From the NCBI GenBank assembly GCA_964223495.1, contig CAXQGL010000029.1, forward strand, positions 21,743 through 85,742: DNA of 64,000 nucleotides, given 5' to 3'. Within the stretch, counting starts at the first letter, position 1, and each line of letters begins with the position of its first letter. Of this stretch, positions 1 to 7,410 are shown one piece after another. The DNA comes from UBA8752 sp964223495 (lineage in GTDB: Bacteria; Bacteroidota; Bacteroidia; Flavobacteriales_D; Sanyastnellaceae). The notes below the pieces were generated by a model. That model was not told the DNA's origin. It made no database searches and worked only from the letters and a program-made list of their open reading frames with translations. The translations under genes were made by a program, and so were the position numbers.

Positions 1-1
1 G

Positions 2-3000
2 GCCGTCAAGGCGCAGTCCAGGGGAGGGGAGGCATCGGTCCATGCTGAGTTGGAGGGTGAGTTGGTCTGTCCGGTCTACCATCCGGCGCGGCCCATGGAA
101 ACTTCGGGTGTCTTGACGGATGGGGCTTGGTTGCTGCGGGGATCCGTGCGGAAGGCGTCCGGCGTGATGCCGGCGCTGGAAGGAGGGGTGGAGGTGCTGC
201 GCTGCATTGGATGTGACGATCCCAAGCGATGGATGGCTGGGGTGGAGCGCGAGTACGTCGAGGTCGAGTTCATTGGCGGCACGGACATCGAAGCCTTGGC
301 CGAAACGGACACCATGCCCGTGAGGGGAGGGGTGCTGTTGGATTGGTGGTCCACTGCAGATTCGGAAATGATCCGGACCCACGCCAAAGCCGTATCCAGA
401 TTGGGTTCGGAAAAGCTTCGCACAGTGTCCCTGGCGGATCCGAGATTCACCGATGGGGCCTGGTCGACCGCGGCCTCACTGGCTTTGCTGTTTCACGCGT
501 GCACGGCATTGTCTGAGCAATTGAACGGACTCGAAAGGGCATCAGTGGATGTGGCCCTGGATGCGGACCCCATTGTATCTATGGCTGCGATGGAGGCGAT
601 GAGGCGCCTGCTGTCGAGGCGGTGGACACAGGATCATTGGCCGAGGCTGACCGCGGTATGCAATCCTCACGGGTTCAGTGGAGCGGAAGGACGGGAGAAT
701 CTGGTCAGGCAGTCCATTCAATTGGTTGGAGGCGCCCTTTCGGCGATTCCTGCACTCGATGCAGGCCGTTCCACGGTTCCGGGCAAGTCTCCGGTGGACA
801 TGGAGGACTTGGACAAATGGGGCAGGAATGTGCTTCACATGTTGCGGGAGGAATGCAGACTGGGAACGGGTCCTTCCGTCGTTTCACCCCTGATTGACAG
901 CCTGGCGGAAACCATCTTGGAAGGCACCGACCGCTACCTCGAATTGTGGCAGGGTCTGGATGCCCACACGGTCCATGATCGTGGCCCGGCGGCATGGTCG
1001 ATCGAGACGGTGCGCTTGGAGCAGCCCGCTGAAGCACAGGACGAGCCGATGCATTGGGAGGGCCATGGTGCAGGTGTCCATCCCTATCTCCGGGGGCCCT
1101 ATGCCAGCATGTATACGAGCAGGCCCTGGACCATCCGGCAGTATGCGGGATTCAGCACCGCCGAAGAATCCAATGCCTTCTACAGGCGCAATCTGGCTGC
1201 TGGTCAGAAGGGATTGAGTGTGGCATTCGACCTCGCGACCCACCGTGGATATGACAGTGACCACCCTCGGGTATCCGGGGATGTGGGCAAGGCCGGAGTG
1301 GCCATCGACAGCGTGGAGGACATGAAGCTGTTGTTTGAGGGGATTCCGCTGGATGCCATGTCCGTTTCCATGACGATGAACGGGGCGGTATTGCCCGTGA
1401 TGGCCTTCTACATCGTGGCGGCCGAGGAACAGGGCGTGGCGGCCGCAAAGCTCTCCGGCACGATCCAGAATGACATCCTGAAGGAGTTCATGGTGCGCAA
1501 TACGTTCATCTATCCTCCCGCCCCGAGCATGCGCATCATCAGCGACATTTTCGCCTACACCGCGCAATGCATGCCCAAGTTCAATTCGATCAGCATCTCC
1601 GGATATCACATGCAGGAGGCCGGCGCCACACCGGAACTCGAATTGGCCTACACCATCGCCAATGGACTGTCCTATGTCAAGGCGGGTGTGGAGGCGGGCC
1701 TCGATGTGGATGAGTTTGCTCCGCGATTGAGCTTCTTCTGGGGCATCGGAATGGACCTCGTTTCCGAAGTGGCCAAGCTGAGGGCGGGACGGCTTCTGTG
1801 GGCACGCTGGATGGCGCAGTTCGAACCGCGCAATCCGCGTTCCTCCATGTTGCGCACCCATTGTCAGACCAGCGGATGGACGTTGACCGAGCAGGACCCC
1901 CTCAACAACGTGGGGCGGACGGCAATCGAAGCCCTGGCGGCAGTTTGGGGTGGGACGCAAAGCCTGCACACCAATTCTCTGGATGAGGCGATTGCCCTGC
2001 CCACGGACGATACGGCCAAGGTGGCACGGAATACCCAGCTGATTCTGCAAGGCGAAGCGGGAACGACGCGATGGGTGGATCCCTTGGGAGGCGATGCCCG
2101 CATCGCGGAAAGAACGGCGGAGCTGGTGGATGCCGCCGATGCCATCATCCGGGATATGCAGGAGGCCGGAGGCATGCCGGTGGCCATAGAGCAGGGGCTG
2201 CCCATGCGTGGCATCGAGACCGCAGCCGCGGAAAAGCAATCCCGAATCGATGGCGGAATGGACAAGATCGTCGGGCTCAACCTGTTCCCAGGGGCTGCAC
2301 CGGAGTCGATGGAGGTGCTCAGGGTCGATCACCACAGCGTTTTGGAGGGGCAATGTGCGCGGTTGGACCGGTTGCGCAAGGACCGGGATGCTGATGCGGT
2401 CTCCATTGCCCTGACTGCCCTGGAACAGGGAGCGCGGAATGGCGGCAATCTGCTCGAACTCTCCGTTGCGGCGGCCCGGGTCCGGTGCACCCTCGGGGAG
2501 ATATCGGAAGCGCTTGAACGCGAATTTGGACGCCACGTTCCGGTCAATCGTCCCGTTCGTGGTATTTTCAGGAAACACCTCGGAGCGAGGGAGGAATTCA
2601 GAAACGCCGTGCAGCGAGCCACCCGATTTTCAGAACTCGTCGGCCGTCAGCCGCGCATTCTCGTGGCCAAGATGGGCCAGGATGGGCATGACAGGGGGGC
2701 CAAGGTGATTGCCAGTGCTTTCGCGGACCTCGGGTTCGATGTGGACCTCGGCTCACTCTTCCAGACGCCCGAAGAGGTGGCGCGGCAGGCAGTGGAGAGC
2801 GATGTGCACGTGGTCGGCGTTTCCACGCTCGCTGCAGGCCACCTCGCGCTGGTACCGGCCCTCGTCGAGGCGCTGGCCCTGGCGGGAAGGGAGGACATGC
2901 TGGTCGTTGTGGGCGGGGTGATTCCCCGCGAGGATTATGCGGAACTGTACCGTGCAGGTGTGACCGCCATCTTCGGGCCGGGAACGCCTGTGGTCCAATC

Positions 3001-3043
3001 CGCCACCCGCATCCTGGACCTGCTGTTGGAAGCGTATTCCTGA
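2..3043 (+). CDS. methylmalonyl-CoA mutase, MutA-like N-terminus fused to MutB (probably 5' partial)
   Basis: Adenosylcobalamin-dependent interconversion of succinyl-CoA and methylmalonyl-CoA. Numbering from the TTG at 50: residues about 345-850 are a canonical MutB barrel (RGPYASMYTSRPWTIRQYAG, AFDLATHRGYDSDHP, SISGYHMQEAGA with the catalytic His near 519). Residues about 860-997 are the C-terminal cobalamin domain with the DxHxxG motif in GQDGHDRGAK near 875. The first ~330 residues are not part of a normal MutB; their pattern (LVGGALSAIPALD, then a helical stretch with VVSPLIDSLAE) resembles the end of a MutA small subunit but lacks its conserved core. The frame is open back to base 2 without a stop, so the gene probably starts outside the window. 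B12 is at the C-terminus and there is no G-protein domain, so this is not IcmF. The stop is 7 bp from the convergent fmt stop. Confidence 0.9.
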   Translation, partial: AVKAQSRGGEASVHAELEGELVCPVYHPARPMETSGVLTDGAWLLRGSVRKASGVMPALEGGVEVLRCIGCDDPKRWMAGVEREYVEVEFIGGTDIEALAETDTMPVRGGVLLDWWSTADSEMIRTHAKAVSRLGSEKLRTVSLADPRFTDGAWSTAASLALLFHACTALSEQLNGLERASVDVALDADPIVSMAAMEAMRRLLSRRWTQDHWPRLTAVCNPHGFSGAEGRENLVRQSIQLVGGALSAIPALDAGRSTVPGKSPVDMEDLDKWGRNVLHMLREECRLGTGPSVVSPLIDSLAETILEGTDRYLELWQGLDAHTVHDRGPAAWSIETVRLEQPAEAQDEPMHWEGHGAGVHPYLRGPYASMYTSRPWTIRQYAGFSTAEESNAFYRRNLAAGQKGLSVAFDLATHRGYDSDHPRVSGDVGKAGVAIDSVEDMKLLFEGIPLDAMSVSMTMNGAVLPVMAFYIVAAEEQGVAAAKLSGTIQNDILKEFMVRNTFIYPPAPSMRIISDIFAYTAQCMPKFNSISISGYHMQEAGATPELELAYTIANGLSYVKAGVEAGLDVDEFAPRLSFFWGIGMDLVSEVAKLRAGRLLWARWMAQFEPRNPRSSMLRTHCQTSGWTLTEQDPLNNVGRTAIEALAAVWGGTQSLHTNSLDEAIALPTDDTAKVARNTQLILQGEAGTTRWVDPLGGDARIAERTAELVDAADAIIRDMQEAGGMPVAIEQGLPMRGIETAAAEKQSRIDGGMDKIVGLNLFPGAAPESMEVLRVDHHSVLEGQCARLDRLRKDRDADAVSIALTALEQGARNGGNLLELSVAAARVRCTLGEISEALEREFGRHVPVNRPVRGIFRKHLGAREEFRNAVQRATRFSELVGRQPRILVAKMGQDGHDRGAKVIASAFADLGFDVDLGSLFQTPEEVARQAVESDVHVVGVSTLAAGHLALVPALVEALALAGREDMLVVVGGVIPREDYAELYRAGVTAIFGPGTPVVQSATRILDLLLEAYS

Positions 3044-3050
3044 AGGCCGT

Positions 3051-4025
3051 TCAGAATCCTTCCGTACCGAGGGAAGCCGTGGGGTAGCGGTAGCCCCGGA
3101 GGATGTCATCCGCGGCCATGGCGGGTTTGCCAGCCAATTGTGCCATCTTGAGTCGGACTGGACGGTCTCGCGTGCCGACCCACCATTCCTCCTCCGTCGT
3201 ATGGCATTGTCCCGGTGTGAGTGATGGGACCGAATCGCCTGGTATCTCGAGGGAAACCCTGTGAATCTTGAATGTGGCGCCATTCAATGTGGACCAAGCC
3301 CCGGGAAAGGGCGTCATTCCCCTGACGAAGTCATGGATCGCTCGGGAGGAACGCCGCCAATCAATCCTCCCGTCCTGTCGGAAGAGCTTGGGGGCCTCCC
3401 GTTCCTTTCCTGTCAACAGACGATCCTGACTTATGCCTTTGATGTGGCCTTCGGAGAGTGCATCCAATGTGTCGCACAGGAGCCCTGCCCCCTCGTGCAT
3501 GAGTTTGGAATACACTTCTCCGGCGGTTTCATCGGGAGCGATGGGGGTGCTCCGTTGCAAGAGCAATGCGCCCGTATCGATTTCCCGCGTAATGAAGAAG
3601 GAGGTGACCCCCGTCAGGAATGCTCCAGATGCCACGGCATGCTGGATCGGCGCGGCCCCGCGGAAATCGGGCAGCAGGCTGCCGTGAATGTTGATGGTGC
3701 CCATCCTTGGATGGGCCCATACCACCTCGGGCAGCATTCGAAATGCGACCACCACGTATAGGTCCGCGTTCCATCGATCGAGCTGGGCGAGAAACTCCGG
3801 GCTGCGCAATCTGTCCGGTTGGGCCAAGGGCAATCGGAGCTCCTGCGCCGCAGATTTCACCGCCGATCGGGTCATGTGTTGGCCCCGGCCGGCGGGCCGG
3901 TCAGGCGCCGTGACCACACCGACCACTTCGTGCCGGCCATCGCCGATGGCGCGCAGGGCACATTCCGCGAAGTCAGGCGTACCGAAAAAGACGACACGAA
4001 GGGGAGTAGCTGCAGGTTCCAACAC
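3051..4025 (-). CDS. fmt: methionyl-tRNA formyltransferase
   Basis: Formylates initiator Met-tRNA with 10-formyl-tetrahydrofolate in the cytoplasm. At 324 aa it is close to the family length of about 315. The N-terminal Rossmann part starts VVFFGTPDFAECAL; the formyl-transfer loop HGSLLPDFRGAAPIQ carries the conserved catalytic Asn-His region (NIHGS) and the Asp region continues at TREIDTGALLLQ. The C-terminal OB-like domain holds FRQDGRIDWRRSSRAIHDFV and GMTPFPGAWS. It is convergent with the mutase gene (7 bp between stops) and lies 40 bp downstream of the MATE gene on the same strand, so it may end that transcript. Confidence 0.96.
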   Translation of the reverse strand: MLEPAATPLRVVFFGTPDFAECALRAIGDGRHEVVGVVTAPDRPAGRGQHMTRSAVKSAAQELRLPLAQPDRLRSPEFLAQLDRWNADLYVVVAFRMLPEVVWAHPRMGTINIHGSLLPDFRGAAPIQHAVASGAFLTGVTSFFITREIDTGALLLQRSTPIAPDETAGEVYSKLMHEGAGLLCDTLDALSEGHIKGISQDRLLTGKEREAPKLFRQDGRIDWRRSSRAIHDFVRGMTPFPGAWSTLNGATFKIHRVSLEIPGDSVPSLTPGQCHTTEEEWWVGTRDRPVRLKMAQLAGKPAMAADDILRGYRYPTASLGTEGF

Positions 4026-4065
4026 GCGGCACGAAGGTAACGGTGGTACAGCCCACCTTCGGCAC

Positions 4066-5391
4066 CTAGACGGCCTTGGATTGCCAATCCCAGCGCGTCA
4101 GGAAAATCAGACTTCCCGTGCCCATTCCCGCGAAATAAATCCACTCGACCCACCAGATTCTCCAGACGGGCTGTGGGTTGATGAGCGTCATCCAGACGCT
4201 GACCACAGTGTACAGCACCAAGGCGCTCACCTCGATGACGAGGGCAGGTGTGGTATGGCCACTGCCTTGAACCGAGCTGAGCAGGACACTGCTCATGCTG
4301 TACAGCATCATGGCCACGAAGATGACGGGGAGCGTCTTGCCTGCTGCAACCAGACCGCCGTCATCATTGAAGAAGGGGGCTGCCAGGAATTCGGGGTAGA
4401 GCAGGCCTCCATGAGCGACCAGCAAGATTCCACAGAAATTCACGAGCATGAGGCGCCTGATGACCGGAACCACTTCTTCGCGCCGCCCTTCTCCCAGCAG
4501 ACCACTGACGAAGGTGCGCGTGGTTTGCTGCACCCCTTGCGCGATGACGAAGGCCAGCATGAAGAAGTTGCGGGCAATGTGGCTGACCTTGAGCTCGAGG
4601 ACCCCGACCTGCTCGACGAGGAAGAAGAACATGCTCCAGGTGCCGAGCGTGAGGGTCAATTGAAGGATCATGGGCGCGGACAATCGAACCCAGCGCTTGA
4701 GTTCTTCGGTCGCAAGCCAGACCGATGCGATCAATTCACGGCCATGGTGGTAAAGAACGTGACCGGACAGGACACAAAGTCCCGCGCACTCGGCGGTGAA
4801 ACTGGCCCAGGCTGCCCCTCGGGCGCCGAGTGCGGGAAAGCCCCATTGACCCGAGATCAACGCCGCATCACCTGCGATGTTCACCAATCCCGTGGTGACC
4901 ATGGCCCACATCAGGATGCGGGACCTTGCCGTCCCCATGAAATAGGCATTGAGCATCATGATCATGAAAGCGGGAAGGAATCCCCAACGCCGGACGGCCA
5001 GGAATTCCCGAAACTCCAGCCCGGTCGCGGCATCCTTGAATATTGCATCCATACCGGTCTGCAGGAGGAGGTGCATCGTTCCGATCAGCAGTGCGCCCAT
5101 CACTGCGGTGATGACGAGCCCTGAGCGGAGGATGCTCATGGTTTCCCGGAGGCGTCCCTCACCCATCCTGCGGGCGATGAGGATCTGCCCGGTGTTGCAG
5201 AATCCAGCGCCGATCATGCCCAGTGTGATGTACAGGATGCCCGCATTGCCCGCACCATTGAGTGCAGCATCCGATGTGCGGCTCAGGAAAAAATTATCCG
5301 TCAGGACCACCAGGAACTGCATGAACGTTCCTGCCGAAACAGGAATGGCCAATTTCAGGATGGCGGCATAGTCTGTCCTCAGCGTGCTCAT
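4066..5391 (-). CDS. MATE family multidrug/drug-sodium exporter
   Basis: A 441-aa polytopic inner-membrane protein with about 12 hydrophobic segments arranged as two homologous halves. The start LKLAIPVSAGTFMQFLVVLTDNFFLS is the MATE signature region (proline in TM1, variable D/N at the end of TM1) and the second half repeats it at LSAPMILQLTLTLGTWSMFF. Substrate cannot be told from sequence; the family exports cationic drugs with Na+ or H+ antiport. The ATG overlaps the stop of the upstream trmH-like gene as ATGA (5388-5391), which suggests translational coupling. Confidence 0.9.
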   Translation of the reverse strand: MSTLRTDYAAILKLAIPVSAGTFMQFLVVLTDNFFLSRTSDAALNGAGNAGILYITLGMIGAGFCNTGQILIARRMGEGRLRETMSILRSGLVITAVMGALLIGTMHLLLQTGMDAIFKDAATGLEFREFLAVRRWGFLPAFMIMMLNAYFMGTARSRILMWAMVTTGLVNIAGDAALISGQWGFPALGARGAAWASFTAECAGLCVLSGHVLYHHGRELIASVWLATEELKRWVRLSAPMILQLTLTLGTWSMFFFLVEQVGVLELKVSHIARNFFMLAFVIAQGVQQTTRTFVSGLLGEGRREEVVPVIRRLMLVNFCGILLVAHGGLLYPEFLAAPFFNDDGGLVAAGKTLPVIFVAMMLYSMSSVLLSSVQGSGHTTPALVIEVSALVLYTVVSVWMTLINPQPVWRIWWVEWIYFAGMGTGSLIFLTRWDWQSKAV

Positions 5392-6083
5392 GCTTCGGAA
5401 TCCACAGCCGGTCCGTCTCCCGGGTTGGCTGCTTCATGGCGCAGCCGCTCCAGCAATCCCGGAGCATCCTTCACCGTACGCTCAGCCCAATCTCCGAGAA
5501 TGCGCAAACGGTCGTTTTCAGGGATGCGCCAGTCGAGGTCACTTCTGGAACGTACCCGACTGGTGATGGTCTGCAAGGTCAAGGCCGCTGCAACCGAGAT
5601 GTTGAAGCTCTCGGTGAACCCGAACATGGGAATGCGGACAAAGCAATCGGCCTCGGCCATGGCCGCCGCGCTGATTCCGGGACCTTCGGAACCGAATACG
5701 AGGGCCAGCGGTTGGTCCAGCGACAATTCCTCCGGAGTGGTGTCATCCGTATGCGGGGTCGTGCAGCAGATGGCGAATCCCGCTTTCTTGAGTTTCCGCA
5801 GTGCGTGGGTGGTGTCGGTATGTCTCCGGATGTCGAGCCACTTGTACGCGCCCTTGGACACACCGGGAGACGTCCGATAGGGATTGCTTGCCTCGATGAT
5901 GTGGGCCTGTTGAATCCCGAAACCGTCACAGCTCCGGAGTACTGCGGAAATGTTGTGGGGATCGAACAGGTCTTCCGTCACGACCGTCACCCACCGCATG
6001 CGCTCTTGAAGGACGGAGTCGAACCGTTCCCGCCGGGCCTCGGTCAGGTAGGAAGAGAGCAATGCGTACCGATCGTCCATCAT
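5388..6083 (-). CDS. TrmH (SpoU) family tRNA/rRNA 2'-O-ribose methyltransferase
   Basis: SAM-dependent knotted (SPOUT) methyltransferase, most like tRNA Gm18 methylase TrmH. The three SpoU motifs are present: motif 1 DPHNISAVLRSCDGFGI, motif 2 LALVFGSEGPGIS, motif 3 IPMFGFTESFNISVAAAL. The C-terminal extension RILGDWAERTVKDAPGLL is TrmH-like. I place the start at the tandem ATG codons 6083/6080 (MMDDRYALL), because the next upstream ATG at 6116 lies inside the terminator hairpin of the preceding hup gene. Overlaps the MATE start by 4 bp. Specificity (tRNA G18 or another site) is inferred. Confidence 0.88.
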   Translation of the reverse strand: MMDDRYALLSSYLTEARRERFDSVLQERMRWVTVVTEDLFDPHNISAVLRSCDGFGIQQAHIIEASNPYRTSPGVSKGAYKWLDIRRHTDTTHALRKLKKAGFAICCTTPHTDDTTPEELSLDQPLALVFGSEGPGISAAAMAEADCFVRIPMFGFTESFNISVAAALTLQTITSRVRSRSDLDWRIPENDRLRILGDWAERTVKDAPGLLERLRHEAANPGDGPAVDSEA

Positions 6084-6100
6084 CGAAAATCTTGACAAAG

Positions 6101-6137
6101 AAAATCCCCGGCCCACCGCGAGGGCAAGCCGGGGAAA
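6101..6137 (-). terminator. Rho-independent terminator of hup
   Basis: On the minus strand GCCGGGG pairs with CCCCGGC (6106-6112 with 6128-6134) around a 15-nt loop, flanked by A-rich and T-rich runs, with ATTTTCTTTG after the stem. It lies just after the HU stop and before the trmH start. Confidence 0.8.
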
Positions 6138-6164
6138 TCTTGGCTGTCGCCGAGGAGGGGTCGA

Positions 6165-6437
6165 TTACTTGACCTTCTCGTTCAACTCAGCACCGGGCTT
6201 GAACTTCACCACGTTCTTGGCTGCGATGGTGATTTCCTTGCCGGTTTGGGGGTTGCGGCCCTTGCGCGCCTCACGGTGCGTCACGGAGAAGGAACCGAAT
6301 CCAACGAGTGCGACACGCTCACCACCCTTGAGGGCGTTGGAGGTGGCATCGATGAAAGCGTCGAGTGCGCGACCAGCGTCGGCCTTGCTGATGCCTGCAC
6401 CTTCGGCCATGGCATCACGGAGTTCTGATTTGTTCAT
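6165..6437 (-). CDS. hup: HU family DNA-binding protein
   Basis: Nucleoid-associated histone-like protein, 90 aa, the normal length. It starts MNKSELRDAMAEGAGISKADA, has the beta-ribbon core GFGSFSVTHREARKGRNPQTG with the conserved Arg-Asn-Pro DNA-intercalating tip, and ends VVKFKPGAELNEKVK. It is a single-gene unit: a TACATTTG promoter element lies 29 bp upstream and a strong terminator follows. Confidence 0.97.
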   Translation of the reverse strand: MNKSELRDAMAEGAGISKADAGRALDAFIDATSNALKGGERVALVGFGSFSVTHREARKGRNPQTGKEITIAAKNVVKFKPGAELNEKVK

Positions 6438-6465
6438 GTTGTTCTTTTTGAGATTGTGAACCGCT

Positions 6466-6473
6466 CAAATGTA
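6466..6473 (-). promoter_or_regulatory. hup: Bacteroidetes-type -7 element of hup (TACATTTG)
   Basis: Perfect match to the TAnnTTTG consensus on the minus strand. A start about 6-8 nt downstream would leave a leader of about 20 nt. I see no clear TTG at the expected -33 position. Confidence 0.55.
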
Positions 6474-6624
6474 TAGGCTAAATCCCGCGCCGACCGCGGC
6501 TTTCAGAACGTTTTTATGCATTTTGTGGATAAAGTGGGCCTTGAATTGGAAAAACCCGGAAAACCAGCAGTGATGCGGGGTCTGCGATGAAACGGACCTT
6601 TGCGGCCAACTTTGAACGGAATCA

Positions 6625-7089
6625 ATGTCCGAATCCCGCCCAACCTCACCCATGGATATCCCCTTCGAAGCCATGGGCCCCACCGTGGATTTCGAGGTCC
6701 CCATGCGCTACAGTGACATGGACCTTTTCGGTCATGTGAACAACGCCCGGTATTTCACCTTTCTCGAGGATGCGCGCATCGCATGGTTCGAGGCCTGCGT
6801 CCCCGAACCCTGGGATTGGCGAAAGCACGGAGTGTTGGTGGCACGGAATGAAATGGACTATCTCAAACCCGTGGAGCCGGGCGACAGGCTGGTGATCCGA
6901 TTGGGTGCTTCCGGCTTGGGGAATTCGAGCATACATATCAGGTATGAGGGCTACTGCATGAAGGGGGGCAGGGAAGACAGCACGGTGTTGGCCTTCCGGG
7001 CGGCCACCACGCTCGTCAGTTGGGATACGGAAGCCGGCAAGGTCTGCCGGGTACATGAGGATTGGCGCAGGACCATTGAAGGAGCCTGA
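6625..7089 (+). CDS. acyl-CoA thioesterase, hot-dog fold (4HBT family)
   Basis: Cytoplasmic 154-aa hot-dog thioesterase. The catalytic segment RYSDMDLFGHVNNARYFTFL matches the 4-hydroxybenzoyl-CoA thioesterase/YbgC pattern, with the conserved Asp, the HVNNA motif and then EDARIAWFEA. It probably hydrolyses short or branched acyl-CoA; the substrate cannot be specified. It is divergent from hup. CAACTTTG at 6607-6614 is a near-match to the -7 element. Confidence 0.9.
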   Translation: MSESRPTSPMDIPFEAMGPTVDFEVPMRYSDMDLFGHVNNARYFTFLEDARIAWFEACVPEPWDWRKHGVLVARNEMDYLKPVEPGDRLVIRLGASGLGNSSIHIRYEGYCMKGGREDSTVLAFRAATTLVSWDTEAGKVCRVHEDWRRTIEGA

Positions 7090-7410
7090 TCGATTTTCAA
7101 GTCGTTAGAAACCGGCTTGTTTCCTCCGCCCGGCAACCATTGATTCAGGTTCCGGACTGGATGCAAATCCGGTACAATTCGCCCGTCCCGGGCCATGTGG
7201 GTTCAGGTCGAATGGCGATGCGCTCCCCCCGTTATACCCATGGGTTGATTCGATGCGGTCAACCACAAGCCTCGGGGAATCAACGGTTCGGACGATAAGA
7301 TCATGCAGGCGGGTACAGCTGCGAAATGACTCCACGCAATCATGTTCAAAATAGGGCGCCGCAACATGGTGGCTGCAAACTAAATTCGCTGTGTACATCA
7401 GACACGATTC
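7090..7410 (+). other. 321-bp intergenic region without convincing gene; contains inverted repeat
   Basis: No reading frame with protein-like composition was found. GTTGATTC (7244-7251) pairs with GAATCAAC (7277-7284), with a nested GGTCAACC in the loop, and a smaller CCGGA...TCCGG hairpin lies near 7155-7177. The right end carries a likely promoter (7381-7388) for the secreted protein that follows. It could encode a structured leader or small RNA, but nothing matches a family I know. Confidence 0.4.
7381..7388 (+). promoter_or_regulatory. candidate -7 element TAAATTCG
   Basis: One base from TAnnTTTG, 22 bp before the ATG at 7411. The same TAnnTTCG form recurs before rpsP, pfkA, susC and the amylase in this window. 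No clear -33 TTG. Confidence 0.4.

Noticed and set aside
884..2578. 564-codon minus-strand frame inside the mutase gene
   Set aside because: Antisense shadow of the MutB coding region; no motif and no start context.
6524..6532. Perfect DnaA box (TTATCCACA on the minus strand) between hup and the thioesterase
   Set aside because: It is single, without an AT-rich unwinding element or neighbouring replication genes, so not an origin on this evidence.
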